64,000 nt of DNA, taken from positions 410,700 to 474,699 of the forward strand of contig JAIXSQ010000018.1 of the NCBI GenBank assembly GCA_027484575.1, in the 5' to 3' direction. The position numbers were made by a program, and so were the translations under genes. Numbering within the stretch: the first letter of the stretch is position 1; every line of letters begins with the position of its first letter. The DNA comes from Comamonadaceae bacterium. Lineage in GTDB: Bacteria; Pseudomonadota; Gammaproteobacteria; Burkholderiales; Burkholderiaceae_C. Below the pieces are notes generated by a model, which saw nothing but the letters and a program-made list of their open reading frames with translations, was not told the origin of the DNA and did not search any database. Shown piece after piece: positions 1 through 7,929 of the stretch.

Positions 1-1802
1 TGCGCGTGAGCGTGGGCGACGTGATCGACCAGGGCGTGCTGGTCGACGGCACCAACGCCCGCAGCATCGGCCTGTCGGTCGCCAGCGACGACAGCGCCGC
101 GCGGCTGCGCTTCGTCATCGATCCCTACGGCACGCCGCAGGGCCTGCCCAACCTCGCCGGCGGCAACCTGGGCGGCCTGCTGGCCTTCCGCGAGCAGGTG
201 TTGCAGCCCTCGCGCGACGACCTGGACAGCCTGGCGCAGACGGTGGTGGCACAGGCGAACGCGGCCCACCGCGGCGGCATCGACGCGCAGGGCCGCCTGG
301 GTGGGGACCTGTTCCGGCTCGACCCCGCCACCCCTGGCGCGGCGGGGATGCAGGTGGCCCTGGCGGACGCCAGCCAGATCGCCGCCGCCGGCCAGTTCCG
401 CGTGCTGGGCGATGCCCTCAATCCCGGCGGCGCCCGGGCCACGGTCCGGCATGCGGGCACGCAGCCGGCCACCGGCCTGCGCGGCGCGCTGGCCGACGGC
501 CTGGCGCCCCAGCTGGCGCAGGCGTCGGTGCAGATCGGCACCGCGCAGCCCTATGCCTCGCTCGGCGTGCTGGCCACCGGCACCACCGACGCGCGGGTGG
601 TGCTGCGCAACCCGGCGCCGGGCCAGCAGCTGCAGGTGCTCACGCGCGACGGCCGCCACCTGCTGGGCAGCCCGCTGACGGCCGCGCAGCGCCAGCAGCT
701 GGTGCGCGAGGCCAACGGCATGGAAGCGGGCGCCACCTACAGCGACGCGTCGCTGGGCCAGCCCTACATGGGCATGGACCTGTTCCTGGGCGCGCGGGCC
801 GGCGTGCGCCAGGTGCAGCAGTTCGATGCCGCCACCGGCCGGCCCACCGCGCCGCTGACAGCGCCCGCGCTGCTGGTCGCCGAGCGCCCGCCGGCCGCGA
901 CGGGCCCCATCGCCGCCGGCAGCTTCGTGCTGGACGGGGTGGCGCTGCCGGCCCTGGCCCAGGCCGGACCGCTGGCCGCCACGGACCTGGCGGCGTGGTT
1001 GAACGGCGCATCGGCGCAGACCGGCGTCACGGCCTCCGTCGATGCCGCCGGGCGCCTGCAGCTGGCGCGTCCCGATGGCAACACCAGCGACGACATCCGC
1101 CTGGGCCTGGGCGCCGGGGCGCAGCCCTCGGACCTGGCCGCGCTGGGCTTCGACACCGCCGCGTGGGTGAACGGCGCCGCCCGCGACGACCTGGTCGTCT
1201 TCGCCACCAACACCAGCGGTGCCGGCACCACCGCGCAGCTGGCCGCGCAGTGGGCCGGCGGCGCCGGCGACGCGCAGCAGGCCTGGCGCAGCCGGGTGCT
1301 GCAGCTGCAGTTCACCAGCACCACCAGCTACCGGGTGGTCGACCGCGCCAGCGGCAGCGTGCTGGCCGAGCGGGCCTGGGACCCGGCCCTGGCGGGCGCG
1401 GCGGTCACGTTCCGCGGGCTGCGGGTGGCCTTCGACGGCGCGCCGCAGGCCGGCGACCGCTGGACCATCGACGGCAACGCCGACGGCATCGGCAACAACG
1501 AGGCCATGCTGGCGCTGGCAGGGCTGGAGACGGCGCGCGTGCTGCCCGGCCAGCTGACGCTGACCGAGGGCTACCTCGACCGGGTCAACCGCGTGGGCGA
1601 TGCGGCCAAGCAGGCCACGATCTCGCGCGACGCGCTCAAGGTGGTCCACGACCAGGCGCTGCAGAGCCGCGACGCCGTCTCGGGCGTCAGCCTGGACGAG
1701 GAAGCCGCCGCGCTCGTGCGCTACCAGCAGGCCTACCAGGCCAATGCCAAGGTCATGTCGGTCGCCGGCGACCTGTTCAACGCCATCCTGCAGGTGCGCT
1801 GA
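1..1802 (+). CDS. flgK: Flagellar hook-associated protein 1 (FlgK), 5' truncated
   Basis: FlgK forms the junction between hook and filament outside the cell. The reading frame is open from base 3, so the true start lies upstream of the window; about 599 codons are visible. The opening residues match the FlgK segment with a GG-N-LGGLL-FR core followed by a long helix, which in enteric FlgK lies near residue 270 of about 550. The C-terminus ends with the classical rod-like D0 helix (LDEEAAALVRYQQAYQAN). Since about 550 residues follow the GG-LGGLL segment instead of the usual 270 or so, the middle of the protein carries a large extra surface region. The stop overlaps the flgL start by one base, so both are co-transcribed and probably translationally coupled. 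Identification is firm; the extent of the missing N-terminus is inferred. Confidence 0.93.
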   Translation, partial: RVSVGDVIDQGVLVDGTNARSIGLSVASDDSAARLRFVIDPYGTPQGLPNLAGGNLGGLLAFREQVLQPSRDDLDSLAQTVVAQANAAHRGGIDAQGRLGGDLFRLDPATPGAAGMQVALADASQIAAAGQFRVLGDALNPGGARATVRHAGTQPATGLRGALADGLAPQLAQASVQIGTAQPYASLGVLATGTTDARVVLRNPAPGQQLQVLTRDGRHLLGSPLTAAQRQQLVREANGMEAGATYSDASLGQPYMGMDLFLGARAGVRQVQQFDAATGRPTAPLTAPALLVAERPPAATGPIAAGSFVLDGVALPALAQAGPLAATDLAAWLNGASAQTGVTASVDAAGRLQLARPDGNTSDDIRLGLGAGAQPSDLAALGFDTAAWVNGAARDDLVVFATNTSGAGTTAQLAAQWAGGAGDAQQAWRSRVLQLQFTSTTSYRVVDRASGSVLAERAWDPALAGAAVTFRGLRVAFDGAPQAGDRWTIDGNADGIGNNEAMLALAGLETARVLPGQLTLTEGYLDRVNRVGDAAKQATISRDALKVVHDQALQSRDAVSGVSLDEEAAALVRYQQAYQANAKVMSVAGDLFNAILQVR

Positions 1803-2725
1803 TGAAGGTCTCCACCACGGCCCTGTTCGACCGCGCTGCCGAGCGCATGTCCGGCCTGCAGGCCCGGCTGGCGCAGTCGCAGGCCCAGCTGACCGCCTCC
1901 AAGCAGGTGCTCGCGCCCAGCGACGCGCCCGACAAGGCCTCGCTGATCCAGCGGCTGCAGGGCGAGATCGGCCGCCAGGACAGCCAGGCCGCCACGCTCA
2001 AGACCGCGCAGGCGCGCTACCAGGCCGAGGAGACGGCCATGCGCTCGGCCGCCGACGTGATGCTGCGGCTGCGCGAGCTGGCCACGCAGGCGGTCAACGA
2101 CACCAACGGACCGACCGACCGGCAGGCGATGGCCGTGGAGATGCGCACGCTGCGCGCCCAGCTGCTGGCCCTGGCCAACAGCCAGGACGACGCGGGCAAT
2201 GCCCTGTTCGCCGGGACCCGGGTGCGCTCGGCCGCATTCGTCGAGGCGGAGGACGGCACGGTGCGCTACGCCGGCGACCAGACCCAGGTGCGCATCCCCG
2301 CGGGGCTGGAGCAGACCGTGGCCTACACCCGCGCCGGCACCGACGTGTTCGCGCGCGTGCGCCGCGACGACGGGCAGGGCGGCGTGCAGGGCGTGGGCTT
2401 CTTCGACGCGCTGCGCGACCTGGTGGCCGCCGCCGATGGCAACGACCGCGCCGGGCTGCAGCGCGGCCTCGCGGAGCTGGGCCAGATGCAGGACCACCTG
2501 GACCTCGCCCTGGCCGCCGCCGGCGCCGACCAGCAGCAGGTGCGTACGCAGCAGGACGTGCTGGAGCAGACCAGCCTGCGGCTGAAGTCCAGCCTGTCCG
2601 ACGTGCAGGACCTGGACTACACCAGCGCCATCACGCGGATGAACCAGCAGGTCACCGCGCTGCAGGCGGCGATGGCCAGCTTCGCCAAGGTGGCGGCGCT
2701 CAGCCTGTTCGACCACCTGCGCTGA
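1802..2725 (+). CDS. flgL: Flagellar hook-filament junction protein 3 (FlgL)
   Basis: FlgL (307 aa) is the second junction protein, sitting between FlgK and the flagellin filament. Its N-terminus (MKVSTTALFDRAAERMSGLQ) and C-terminal helix with the DVQDLDYTSAITRMNQQ segment are flagellin-like D0/D1 helices, which is the hallmark of FlgL. Length is normal for the family. The ATG overlaps the flgK TGA (TGATG), which fixes the start and implies translational coupling. The same frame stays open for about 800 bases upstream inside flgK, but that is a shadow. Expected to be exported unfolded through the flagellar type III apparatus. Confidence 0.95.
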   Translation: MKVSTTALFDRAAERMSGLQARLAQSQAQLTASKQVLAPSDAPDKASLIQRLQGEIGRQDSQAATLKTAQARYQAEETAMRSAADVMLRLRELATQAVNDTNGPTDRQAMAVEMRTLRAQLLALANSQDDAGNALFAGTRVRSAAFVEAEDGTVRYAGDQTQVRIPAGLEQTVAYTRAGTDVFARVRRDDGQGGVQGVGFFDALRDLVAAADGNDRAGLQRGLAELGQMQDHLDLALAAAGADQQQVRTQQDVLEQTSLRLKSSLSDVQDLDYTSAITRMNQQVTALQAAMASFAKVAALSLFDHLR

Positions 2726-2735
2726 CGCGGCACCG

Positions 2736-2763
2736 CTCAAGCTTGCGCCGCCCGCGCCGACTC
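2736..2763 (+). promoter_or_regulatory. Sigma28 (FliA) type promoter upstream of fliD
   Basis: CTCAAG (2736-2741), 14-base spacer, GCCGACTC (2756-2763). The same pair of boxes recurs before flaG and before the first flagellin. It resembles the betaproteobacterial FliA consensus (TAAAG/CTCAAG-like -35, GCCGA-rich -10). It lies 27 bases before the fliD ATG, in a gap otherwise without features. Confidence 0.7.
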
Positions 2764-2789
2764 CCGACCGACCGCCCCCTCGCCCCGCC

Positions 2790-4193
2790 ATGGCCACCAC
2801 CTCCGCGACCAGCAGCACCGGCACCGATTTCCTCACGCTGATGGGCGTGGGCGCGGGCATGGACACCAACGCCCTGGCCCAGAAGCTGGTGGACGCCGAG
2901 CGCGCGCCGCAGGAGCAGGCGATCAATGCCAAGGTGGCCGGGGTGCAGGCCCGCATCTCGGGCTACGGCACGCTGCGGTACGCGCTGTCCGAGCTGCGCA
3001 CGGCCTTCCAGGCGCTCAACGATGCGCGCGACTTCGGCGTGGTGCAGGTGACCAATCCCCAGCCGCAGGCCGTCACGGTGAACGCCACGGCCGGCGCGCA
3101 GCCGGGCGTGCTGTCGGTGCAGGTCGAGCGGGTCGCCCAGGCCACGGTGCTGGCCAGCCCCGCCATCCCGGCCGGCGGGACGGTGTCCTGGACGCTCACC
3201 CCCACCATCGGCGGGACCCTGCGCAGCCCGGTGACGGTGTCCGGCGCCACGCCGCAGGACCTGGCCGACGCGATCGGCCGGGCCGGCCTGGGCCTGACGG
3301 CACAGGTGGTCGACAGCGGCGGCGGCGTGCACGTCGTGGTGACCGGCACCACCGGCGCCGCGCACGCGGTGTCGCTGGACGTGCGCGACGCGGCCGGCGT
3401 CGCCGTGCCCTTCGGCAACCTGCAGTCCGCCCGCGACGCATCGCTCACGGTCAACGGCATCGCGATGACGCGGGCGTCGAACACGGTGGCCGACGCGGTG
3501 CAGGGCGTGACACTGCAGCTGACGGATGCCACCACCGGCACGGCCCGCCTGCAGCTGGCGCGCGACACCGCGGCGATCGGCAAGGCGGTGCGCGCGCTGG
3601 TGACCGCCTACAACCAGTTCGACGAGGCCGCCCAGGCCCTGGGCAGCCGCACCGCACCCAGCGACAGCAGCGACAAGGTGACCTCGGCGCTGGCCGGCGA
3701 CAACCTGCTGGCGTCGGTGCGCAGCCAGGTGCGCGGCCTGCTCACGGCCACGGCCAGCAGCCCGGGCAGCACGCTCAAGGCGGTGCGCGACGTCGGCCTG
3801 AGCTTCGACCGCTACGGCCGCATGACGCTCGACGCCGCGCGGCTGGACAAGGTGCTGGCCAACAACTTCGAGGACGTGGTCAAGGTCTTCAGCGCCGGGG
3901 TCAACGACCAGAGCGTGTACTCCCCCGCCCCCGGCGGCGTGGCCGGCGACATGGTCAAGCGCATCGAGGGGCTGCTGCGCCCGAACGGCACCATCGCCGC
4001 GCAGTCGGACAGCGCCTCGCAGCAGCTCAAGCGCTACCAGGCCGACCTGGCCCGGCTGCAGGACCGCATGGCCCAGGTGATGGAGCGCTACAGCCGGCAG
4101 TTCAGCGCGATGCAGGACCTGGTCACCCGCTCCAACGCCACCCGCAGCAACCTGACCAGCAGCTTCAAGGCGATGAGCCCGTCGAACGACTGA
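2790..4193 (+). CDS. fliD: Flagellar filament cap protein (FliD)
   Basis: FliD (467 aa, normal length) caps the growing filament and folds flagellin subunits into place. The N-terminal region has the family segment GVGAGMDTNALAQKLVDAERAP followed by a helix; the central half is beta-rich and variable; the C-terminus ends in a long coiled-coil-forming helix (about residues 395-455). The ATG was chosen because it follows a sigma28-type promoter by 27 bases; the ribosome-binding site is weak. No fliS or fliT chaperone gene follows, unlike the common fliDST order. Confidence 0.95.
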   Translation: MATTSATSSTGTDFLTLMGVGAGMDTNALAQKLVDAERAPQEQAINAKVAGVQARISGYGTLRYALSELRTAFQALNDARDFGVVQVTNPQPQAVTVNATAGAQPGVLSVQVERVAQATVLASPAIPAGGTVSWTLTPTIGGTLRSPVTVSGATPQDLADAIGRAGLGLTAQVVDSGGGVHVVVTGTTGAAHAVSLDVRDAAGVAVPFGNLQSARDASLTVNGIAMTRASNTVADAVQGVTLQLTDATTGTARLQLARDTAAIGKAVRALVTAYNQFDEAAQALGSRTAPSDSSDKVTSALAGDNLLASVRSQVRGLLTATASSPGSTLKAVRDVGLSFDRYGRMTLDAARLDKVLANNFEDVVKVFSAGVNDQSVYSPAPGGVAGDMVKRIEGLLRPNGTIAAQSDSASQQLKRYQADLARLQDRMAQVMERYSRQFSAMQDLVTRSNATRSNLTSSFKAMSPSND

Positions 4194-4204
4194 GGACCGG
4201 GGCG

Positions 4205-4232
4205 CTCAAGTCCCGGCCGCTGGCGCCGACTC
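4205..4232 (+). promoter_or_regulatory. Sigma28 (FliA) type promoter upstream of flaG
   Basis: CTCAAG (4205-4210), 14-base spacer, GCCGACTC (4225-4232). Both boxes are identical in sequence and spacing to those upstream of fliD. It lies 52 bases before the flaG ATG. Confidence 0.7.
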
Positions 4233-4284
4233 CCTGTCGCACGTTGCCGCCCCGTCGGGCGGACGACAGGAAAGGAGCCGAACC

Positions 4285-4692
4285 ATGAGCATCGACATGC
4301 CGGCGCTGCGCAGCGCGGCGATGCCCGTCGCCCAGGCCGCCGCGCAGTCCGCGAAGGCCGACCTCGCCGCCACGGCCGCCCCGGCGGCCGCCCATCCCGC
4401 TGCGGCCGCAGGCAGCGCCGCGCTGCAGCCGATCCACAAGGCCGAGGTCCGGTTCGACCCGGACCAGCTGCGCCGCGACCTCGAGGACGTGGTCCAGCGC
4501 ATGAACGACCAGGTGCAGACCTGGGGCCGCAACCTGGCCTTCAGCGTCGACAAGGTCGCCGACAGGCAGGTCATCACCGTGCGCCACAGCGTCACGGGCG
4601 AGGTCGTGCGGCAGATCCCCGACGAGGCCGCGCTGCGCATGGCGCACAGCATCGAGCAGCTGCGCGGCCTGCTGACCGACAAGCGCACCTGA
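4285..4692 (+). CDS. flaG: FlaG family flagellar protein
   Basis: A 135-aa protein with an Ala-rich low-complexity N-terminus (residues 1-50) and a compact C-terminal FlaG domain (about 55-130) ending in the family-typical strand-turn-helix with VTGEVVRQIPDEAALRMA. FlaG proteins affect filament length and stability; the exact mechanism is not settled. A strong AAAGGAG (4271-4277) precedes the ATG. Its own sigma28 promoter lies upstream, placing it in the late flagellar class beside fliD and flagellin. Confidence 0.88.
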   Translation: MSIDMPALRSAAMPVAQAAAQSAKADLAATAAPAAAHPAAAAGSAALQPIHKAEVRFDPDQLRRDLEDVVQRMNDQVQTWGRNLAFSVDKVADRQVITVRHSVTGEVVRQIPDEAALRMAHSIEQLRGLLTDKRT

Positions 4693-4695
4693 GCG

Positions 4696-4724
4696 CTCAA
4701 GTTCTTCCCCGTTCGCACCGAGTC
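4696..4724 (+). promoter_or_regulatory. Sigma28 (FliA) type promoter upstream of flagellin 1
   Basis: CTCAAG (4696-4701), 15-base spacer, ACCGAGTC (4717-4724). It matches the fliD and flaG promoters in the first box and in six of eight bases of the second. It is about 50 bases before the flagellin ATG and begins immediately after the flaG stop. Confidence 0.65.
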
Positions 4725-4732
4725 ATCTAGCA

Positions 4733-4749
4733 CAGGACGCCGTGTCCTG
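4733..4749 (+). promoter_or_regulatory. Stem-loop in the flagellin 1 leader
   Basis: CAGGAC (4733-4738), loop GCCGT, GTCCTG (4744-4749): a perfect 6-bp stem between the sigma28 promoter and the ribosome-binding site AAGGAG (4760-4765). It is placed to be part of the 5' untranslated region. It could stabilise the mRNA or tune translation; this is inference. Confidence 0.4.
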
Positions 4750-4772
4750 ACCGTCCCCCAAGGAGTCCCTGC

Positions 4773-5912
4773 ATGTCCGTCATCAACACCAACGTCAAGG
4801 CCCTGGTCGCCCAGCAGGCCCTGACGGTCAACAACCGCGCGCTGGGCAGCGCGATGGAACAGCTGTCCACCGGCAAGCGCATCAACTCGGCCGCCGACGA
4901 TTCGGCCGGCCTGGCCATCGCCAACCGCATGACCTCGCAGATCCGCGGCCTGTCGCAGGCCGTGCGCAACGCCAACGACGGCATCTCGATGCTGCAGACG
5001 GCCGAGGGCTCGATGGTCGAGGTCACCAACATGCTGCAGCGCATGCGCGAGCTGGCGATCCAGTCGGCCACCAGCACCAACGGCAACGACGACCGCAAGT
5101 ACCTGAACCTGGAGTACCAGCAGCTCAAGACCGAGATCGGCCGCATCACCTCGGTGACGACCTGGAACGGCATGAAGCTGCTGGACGGCACCAACGCCAC
5201 CCAGACCTTCCACGTGGGCGCCGGCAACGACACCAAGGAGCGCATCTCGGTGGACGTGGGCACGCTCAGCACCATGGGCACCAGCACGGCGGGCACGGTC
5301 AGCTTCGCCGCCGGCTCGTCCACGACCGCCGCCACCAACGCGGTCGCGCTCAGCTCGCTGGCCCAGAACGACGTGGTGACGCTGACGGTGGACGGCGCCA
5401 CGAGGAACTTCACCCTGTCGGGCAGCGACGCGAGCGCCATGCTCACCAACCTGGCCAGCGACATCGCCGCGGCGAGCATCACCGGCGTGGCGTCGGCGGC
5501 GGCGGTGGCCAGCACCGGCGTGCTGACCCTCACCGGCCCGACGACCGGCGCGTCCTTCAGCGTGTCCGTCTCGGTCTCGCAGACGCTGGGCGTGTTCGGC
5601 AACAGCGGCATGTCCAACATCCTGTCCATGAGCGAGGCGCTGAACAACGTCACCAGCCTCGACACAGCGATCAGTGCGGTCAACCAGAAGCGTGGCGAGC
5701 TCGGCGCGTACATGAACCGGCTGAACTACACGATCAACAACCTGACCAACATCTCGACCAACGCGCAGGCCTCGCGCAGCCGGGTGCAGGACACCGACTA
5801 CGCCATGGCCACCAGCGAGCTGGCCCGCACGCAGATCATCCAGCAGGCGGCCACGGCCATCCTGGCGCAGGCCAACCAGCAGCCTCAGATGGTGCTGTCG
5901 CTGCTGAAGTAA
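4773..5912 (+). CDS. fliC: Flagellin 1
   Basis: Flagellin of 379 aa, exported by the flagellar secretion apparatus and polymerised into the filament. N-terminal D0/D1 (residues 1-140) begins MSVINTNVKALVAQQAL and contains the conserved NANDGISMLQTAEG segment. The C-terminal D0/D1 helix ends with ATSELARTQIIQQAATAILAQANQQ. The short Ser/Thr/Ala-rich variable centre (about 160-280) offers many possible O-glycosylation sites. The start is supported by AAGGAG eight bases upstream. A sigma28 promoter precedes it and a rho-independent terminator follows, so it is probably a one-gene transcript. Confidence 0.97.
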   Translation: MSVINTNVKALVAQQALTVNNRALGSAMEQLSTGKRINSAADDSAGLAIANRMTSQIRGLSQAVRNANDGISMLQTAEGSMVEVTNMLQRMRELAIQSATSTNGNDDRKYLNLEYQQLKTEIGRITSVTTWNGMKLLDGTNATQTFHVGAGNDTKERISVDVGTLSTMGTSTAGTVSFAAGSSTTAATNAVALSSLAQNDVVTLTVDGATRNFTLSGSDASAMLTNLASDIAAASITGVASAAAVASTGVLTLTGPTTGASFSVSVSVSQTLGVFGNSGMSNILSMSEALNNVTSLDTAISAVNQKRGELGAYMNRLNYTINNLTNISTNAQASRSRVQDTDYAMATSELARTQIIQQAATAILAQANQQPQMVLSLLK

Positions 5913-5958
5913 GCGGCGCGTCCCACGGCACGCGGCGCGGCCCCGGCAAGGGGCTGCC

Positions 5959-5993
5959 GGCCCGGCGGCAAGAAGCTGCCGGGCCTTTTTCTT
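5959..5993 (+). terminator. Rho-independent terminator after flagellin 1
   Basis: Eleven-base arms GGCCCGGCGGC (5959-5969) and GCTGCCGGGCC (5975-5985), with one G-T wobble, surround an AAGAA loop and are followed by TTTTTCTT. This is a classical intrinsic terminator 47 bases after the flagellin stop. It isolates the flagellin transcript from the downstream glycosyltransferase gene. Confidence 0.88.
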
Positions 5994-6006
5994 GCTGGTC
6001 GGGGGC

Positions 6007-7836
6007 ATGGACACCCCCACCACCACCCACGACGCGGCGCTGGCCCAGGCCTGGCAGCTGCACTCGGCTGGCCGGCTGGACGAGGCGCGGCGCCGCTACG
6101 AGAAGGTGCTGCGGCGCCGGCCGCGCGATGCGGCCGCCCTGCGGCTGCTGGGCGCCGCGCTGTCGCAGCAGGGCCGGCACGCTGCCGCCTGCGACCTGCT
6201 GGAGCGCTCGCTGCGCGTGGAGCCGGGGCACGAGGAGACGCTGCTGAACCTGGCGCGCGTGGCGATGTCGGCGGGGCGGCACGACCGCGCGGCGCAGGCC
6301 GGCTTCGAGCTGCTGCGCCGGCAGCCCGGCCACCCGGGCGCCCACGTGGTCATCGCCACCCTCTACCAGGAACGCGGCCGCCACGGCGAGGCGCTGGCCC
6401 ACTGCGTGCAGGCGCTGGAGGGCGACCCGCAGCTGCTGGGCGCCTGGGAGGCTGCCGGCCTGGCCGCGATGTCGCTGGGCCAGCTGGACGTGGCCGACGA
6501 CTTCTTCCGGCGCGCGCTGGCACTGGAGCCCAGCGACACCATGGCCATGAGCAACCGCGGCCTGATCCGGCTGCGGCGCGGTGACCTGGCCGGCAGCTAC
6601 GCCTGGTCCGAGCGCGCGCTGGCCATCGACCCGGGCACGCCAGTGGCCTGGAACAACCGAGGCGTGGCGCTCAAGGACCTGGGCCGCGTCGACGAGGCCC
6701 TGGGCTGCTTCCGCCTGGCCGGCACGCTCCGGCAGGACTACGCCGACCCGTACAACAACATCGCCAATGCCTGGGCGATGCTGGGCCGCACCGATCTGGC
6801 GGACGCGGCCTTCGACGAGGCGCTGCGGCGGCGGCCCGGCATGCTGGACGCGCGGTTCAACCGCTCGATGGTGTGGCTGCTGGCCGGCCGCTGGGACCGC
6901 GCCTGGGCGGAGTACGAGACCCGCTTCGTGCGCGCGGGCATGGTGGGCACGGGCAGCGGCGCGCCGCAGTGGCGCGGCGCCGAGCCCCTGGCCGGCCGCA
7001 CGCTGGCCATCGTGCACGAGCAGGGACTGGGCGACAGCCTGCAGTTCTGCCGCTACGCGCTGCTGGCGCGCGACGCCGGCGCACGCGTGCTGGTGGTGGT
7101 GCCCAAGGCGATCCAGCGGCTGCTGCGCAGCCTGGGCGAGGACGAGCGCCTGCAGGTGGTGGGCCACGGCGACCTGCTCCCGGCGCACGACCTGCAGTGC
7201 CCCATGCTCAGCCTGCCGCTGGCCTTCGGCACCACGGTCGACACGGTGCCCGGTCCCAGCCCCTACCTGCGCGCCGAGCCGGCCGACGTCGCGCGCTGGC
7301 GCGAGCGGCTGGGCGACGACGGGCGGCTGAAGGTCGGCCTGGTCTGGTCGGGCGGCTTCCGCGCCGACCAGCCCGAGCTGTGGCCCGTGAACAGCCGCCG
7401 CAACATCCCGCTGGAGAAGCTGGCCCCGCTGGCGCTCGAGGGCGTGCGCTTCATCAGCCTGCAGAAGGGCGAGGACAGCGAGGCCCAGCTGCGCCAGCTG
7501 CAGGCCGACGGCTGGGACGGGCCCGCGATCGAGGACCACACCGCGCTGTTCGGCGACTTCGCCGACACCGCCGCGCTGATCGAGACGCTGGACCTGGTGA
7601 TCGCGGTGGACACCTCCACCGCCCACGTGGCCGGCGCGCTGGGCAAGCCCGTGTGGATGCTCAACCGCATGGACACCTGCTGGCGCTGGCTGCTGGACAG
7701 CCAGGACACGCCCTGGTACCCGTCGATGCGCCTGTACCGGCAGCCCGCGCTGGGCGCCTGGGAACCGGTGGTCGCGCGGGTGCGCGACGACCTGGCCGCT
7801 CGCGCGGCCGCCCACCGTGCCGCGCGTGGCACGTGA
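6007..7836 (+). CDS. TPR-repeat glycosyltransferase-like protein, probable flagellin modification
   Basis: A 609-aa cytoplasmic protein. Residues 1 to about 300 are tandem tetratricopeptide repeats (for example LDEARRRYEKVLRRRPRDA and the repeated AWNNRG/N-motifs). The C-terminal half resembles GT9/GT41-type nucleotide-sugar transferases: HEQGLGDSLQFCRYAL, VGLVWSGG, and the donor-site segment DLVIAVDTSTAHVAGALGKP followed by a CWRWLL-DTPWYPS-MRLYRQ ending. Such TPR-transferases often modify flagellin at Ser/Thr. Its position between two flagellin genes supports that role by inference. ATG at 6007 is preferred over an upstream TTG at 5992, which overlaps the terminator T-run. The end of the gene contains the sigma54 promoter of flagellin 2. 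Confidence 0.82.
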   Translation: MDTPTTTHDAALAQAWQLHSAGRLDEARRRYEKVLRRRPRDAAALRLLGAALSQQGRHAAACDLLERSLRVEPGHEETLLNLARVAMSAGRHDRAAQAGFELLRRQPGHPGAHVVIATLYQERGRHGEALAHCVQALEGDPQLLGAWEAAGLAAMSLGQLDVADDFFRRALALEPSDTMAMSNRGLIRLRRGDLAGSYAWSERALAIDPGTPVAWNNRGVALKDLGRVDEALGCFRLAGTLRQDYADPYNNIANAWAMLGRTDLADAAFDEALRRRPGMLDARFNRSMVWLLAGRWDRAWAEYETRFVRAGMVGTGSGAPQWRGAEPLAGRTLAIVHEQGLGDSLQFCRYALLARDAGARVLVVVPKAIQRLLRSLGEDERLQVVGHGDLLPAHDLQCPMLSLPLAFGTTVDTVPGPSPYLRAEPADVARWRERLGDDGRLKVGLVWSGGFRADQPELWPVNSRRNIPLEKLAPLALEGVRFISLQKGEDSEAQLRQLQADGWDGPAIEDHTALFGDFADTAALIETLDLVIAVDTSTAHVAGALGKPVWMLNRMDTCWRWLLDSQDTPWYPSMRLYRQPALGAWEPVVARVRDDLAARAAAHRAARGT

Positions 7837-7842
7837 CTTGCA
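7827..7842 (+). promoter_or_regulatory. Sigma54 (RpoN) promoter for flagellin 2
   Basis: TGGCAC (7827-7832), 5-base spacer GTGAC, TTGCA (7838-7842): a perfect -24/-12 element with the invariant GG and GC ten bases apart. It straddles the stop codon of the upstream glycosyltransferase gene. The flagellin 2 ATG is about 88 bases downstream. No sigma28-type box is evident before this flagellin. Confidence 0.85.
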
Positions 7843-7876
7843 GACACCACCACCAGGCCGCCTGAAGCGGCGCGTG

Positions 7877-7895
7877 CTTGCCGCCCCGCGGCAAG
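7877..7895 (+). promoter_or_regulatory. Stem-loop in the flagellin 2 leader
   Basis: CTTGCCGC (7877-7884), loop CCC, GCGGCAAG (7888-7895): a perfect 8-bp hairpin between the sigma54 promoter and the GAGGAG ribosome-binding site (7916-7921). It parallels the hairpin in the flagellin 1 leader. There is no T-run, so it is unlikely to be a terminator; a leader stability or attenuation role is inferred. Confidence 0.5.
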
Positions 7896-7929
7896 CCGCC
7901 GCCGGAGCGCCCGACGAGGAGATTCCGCC

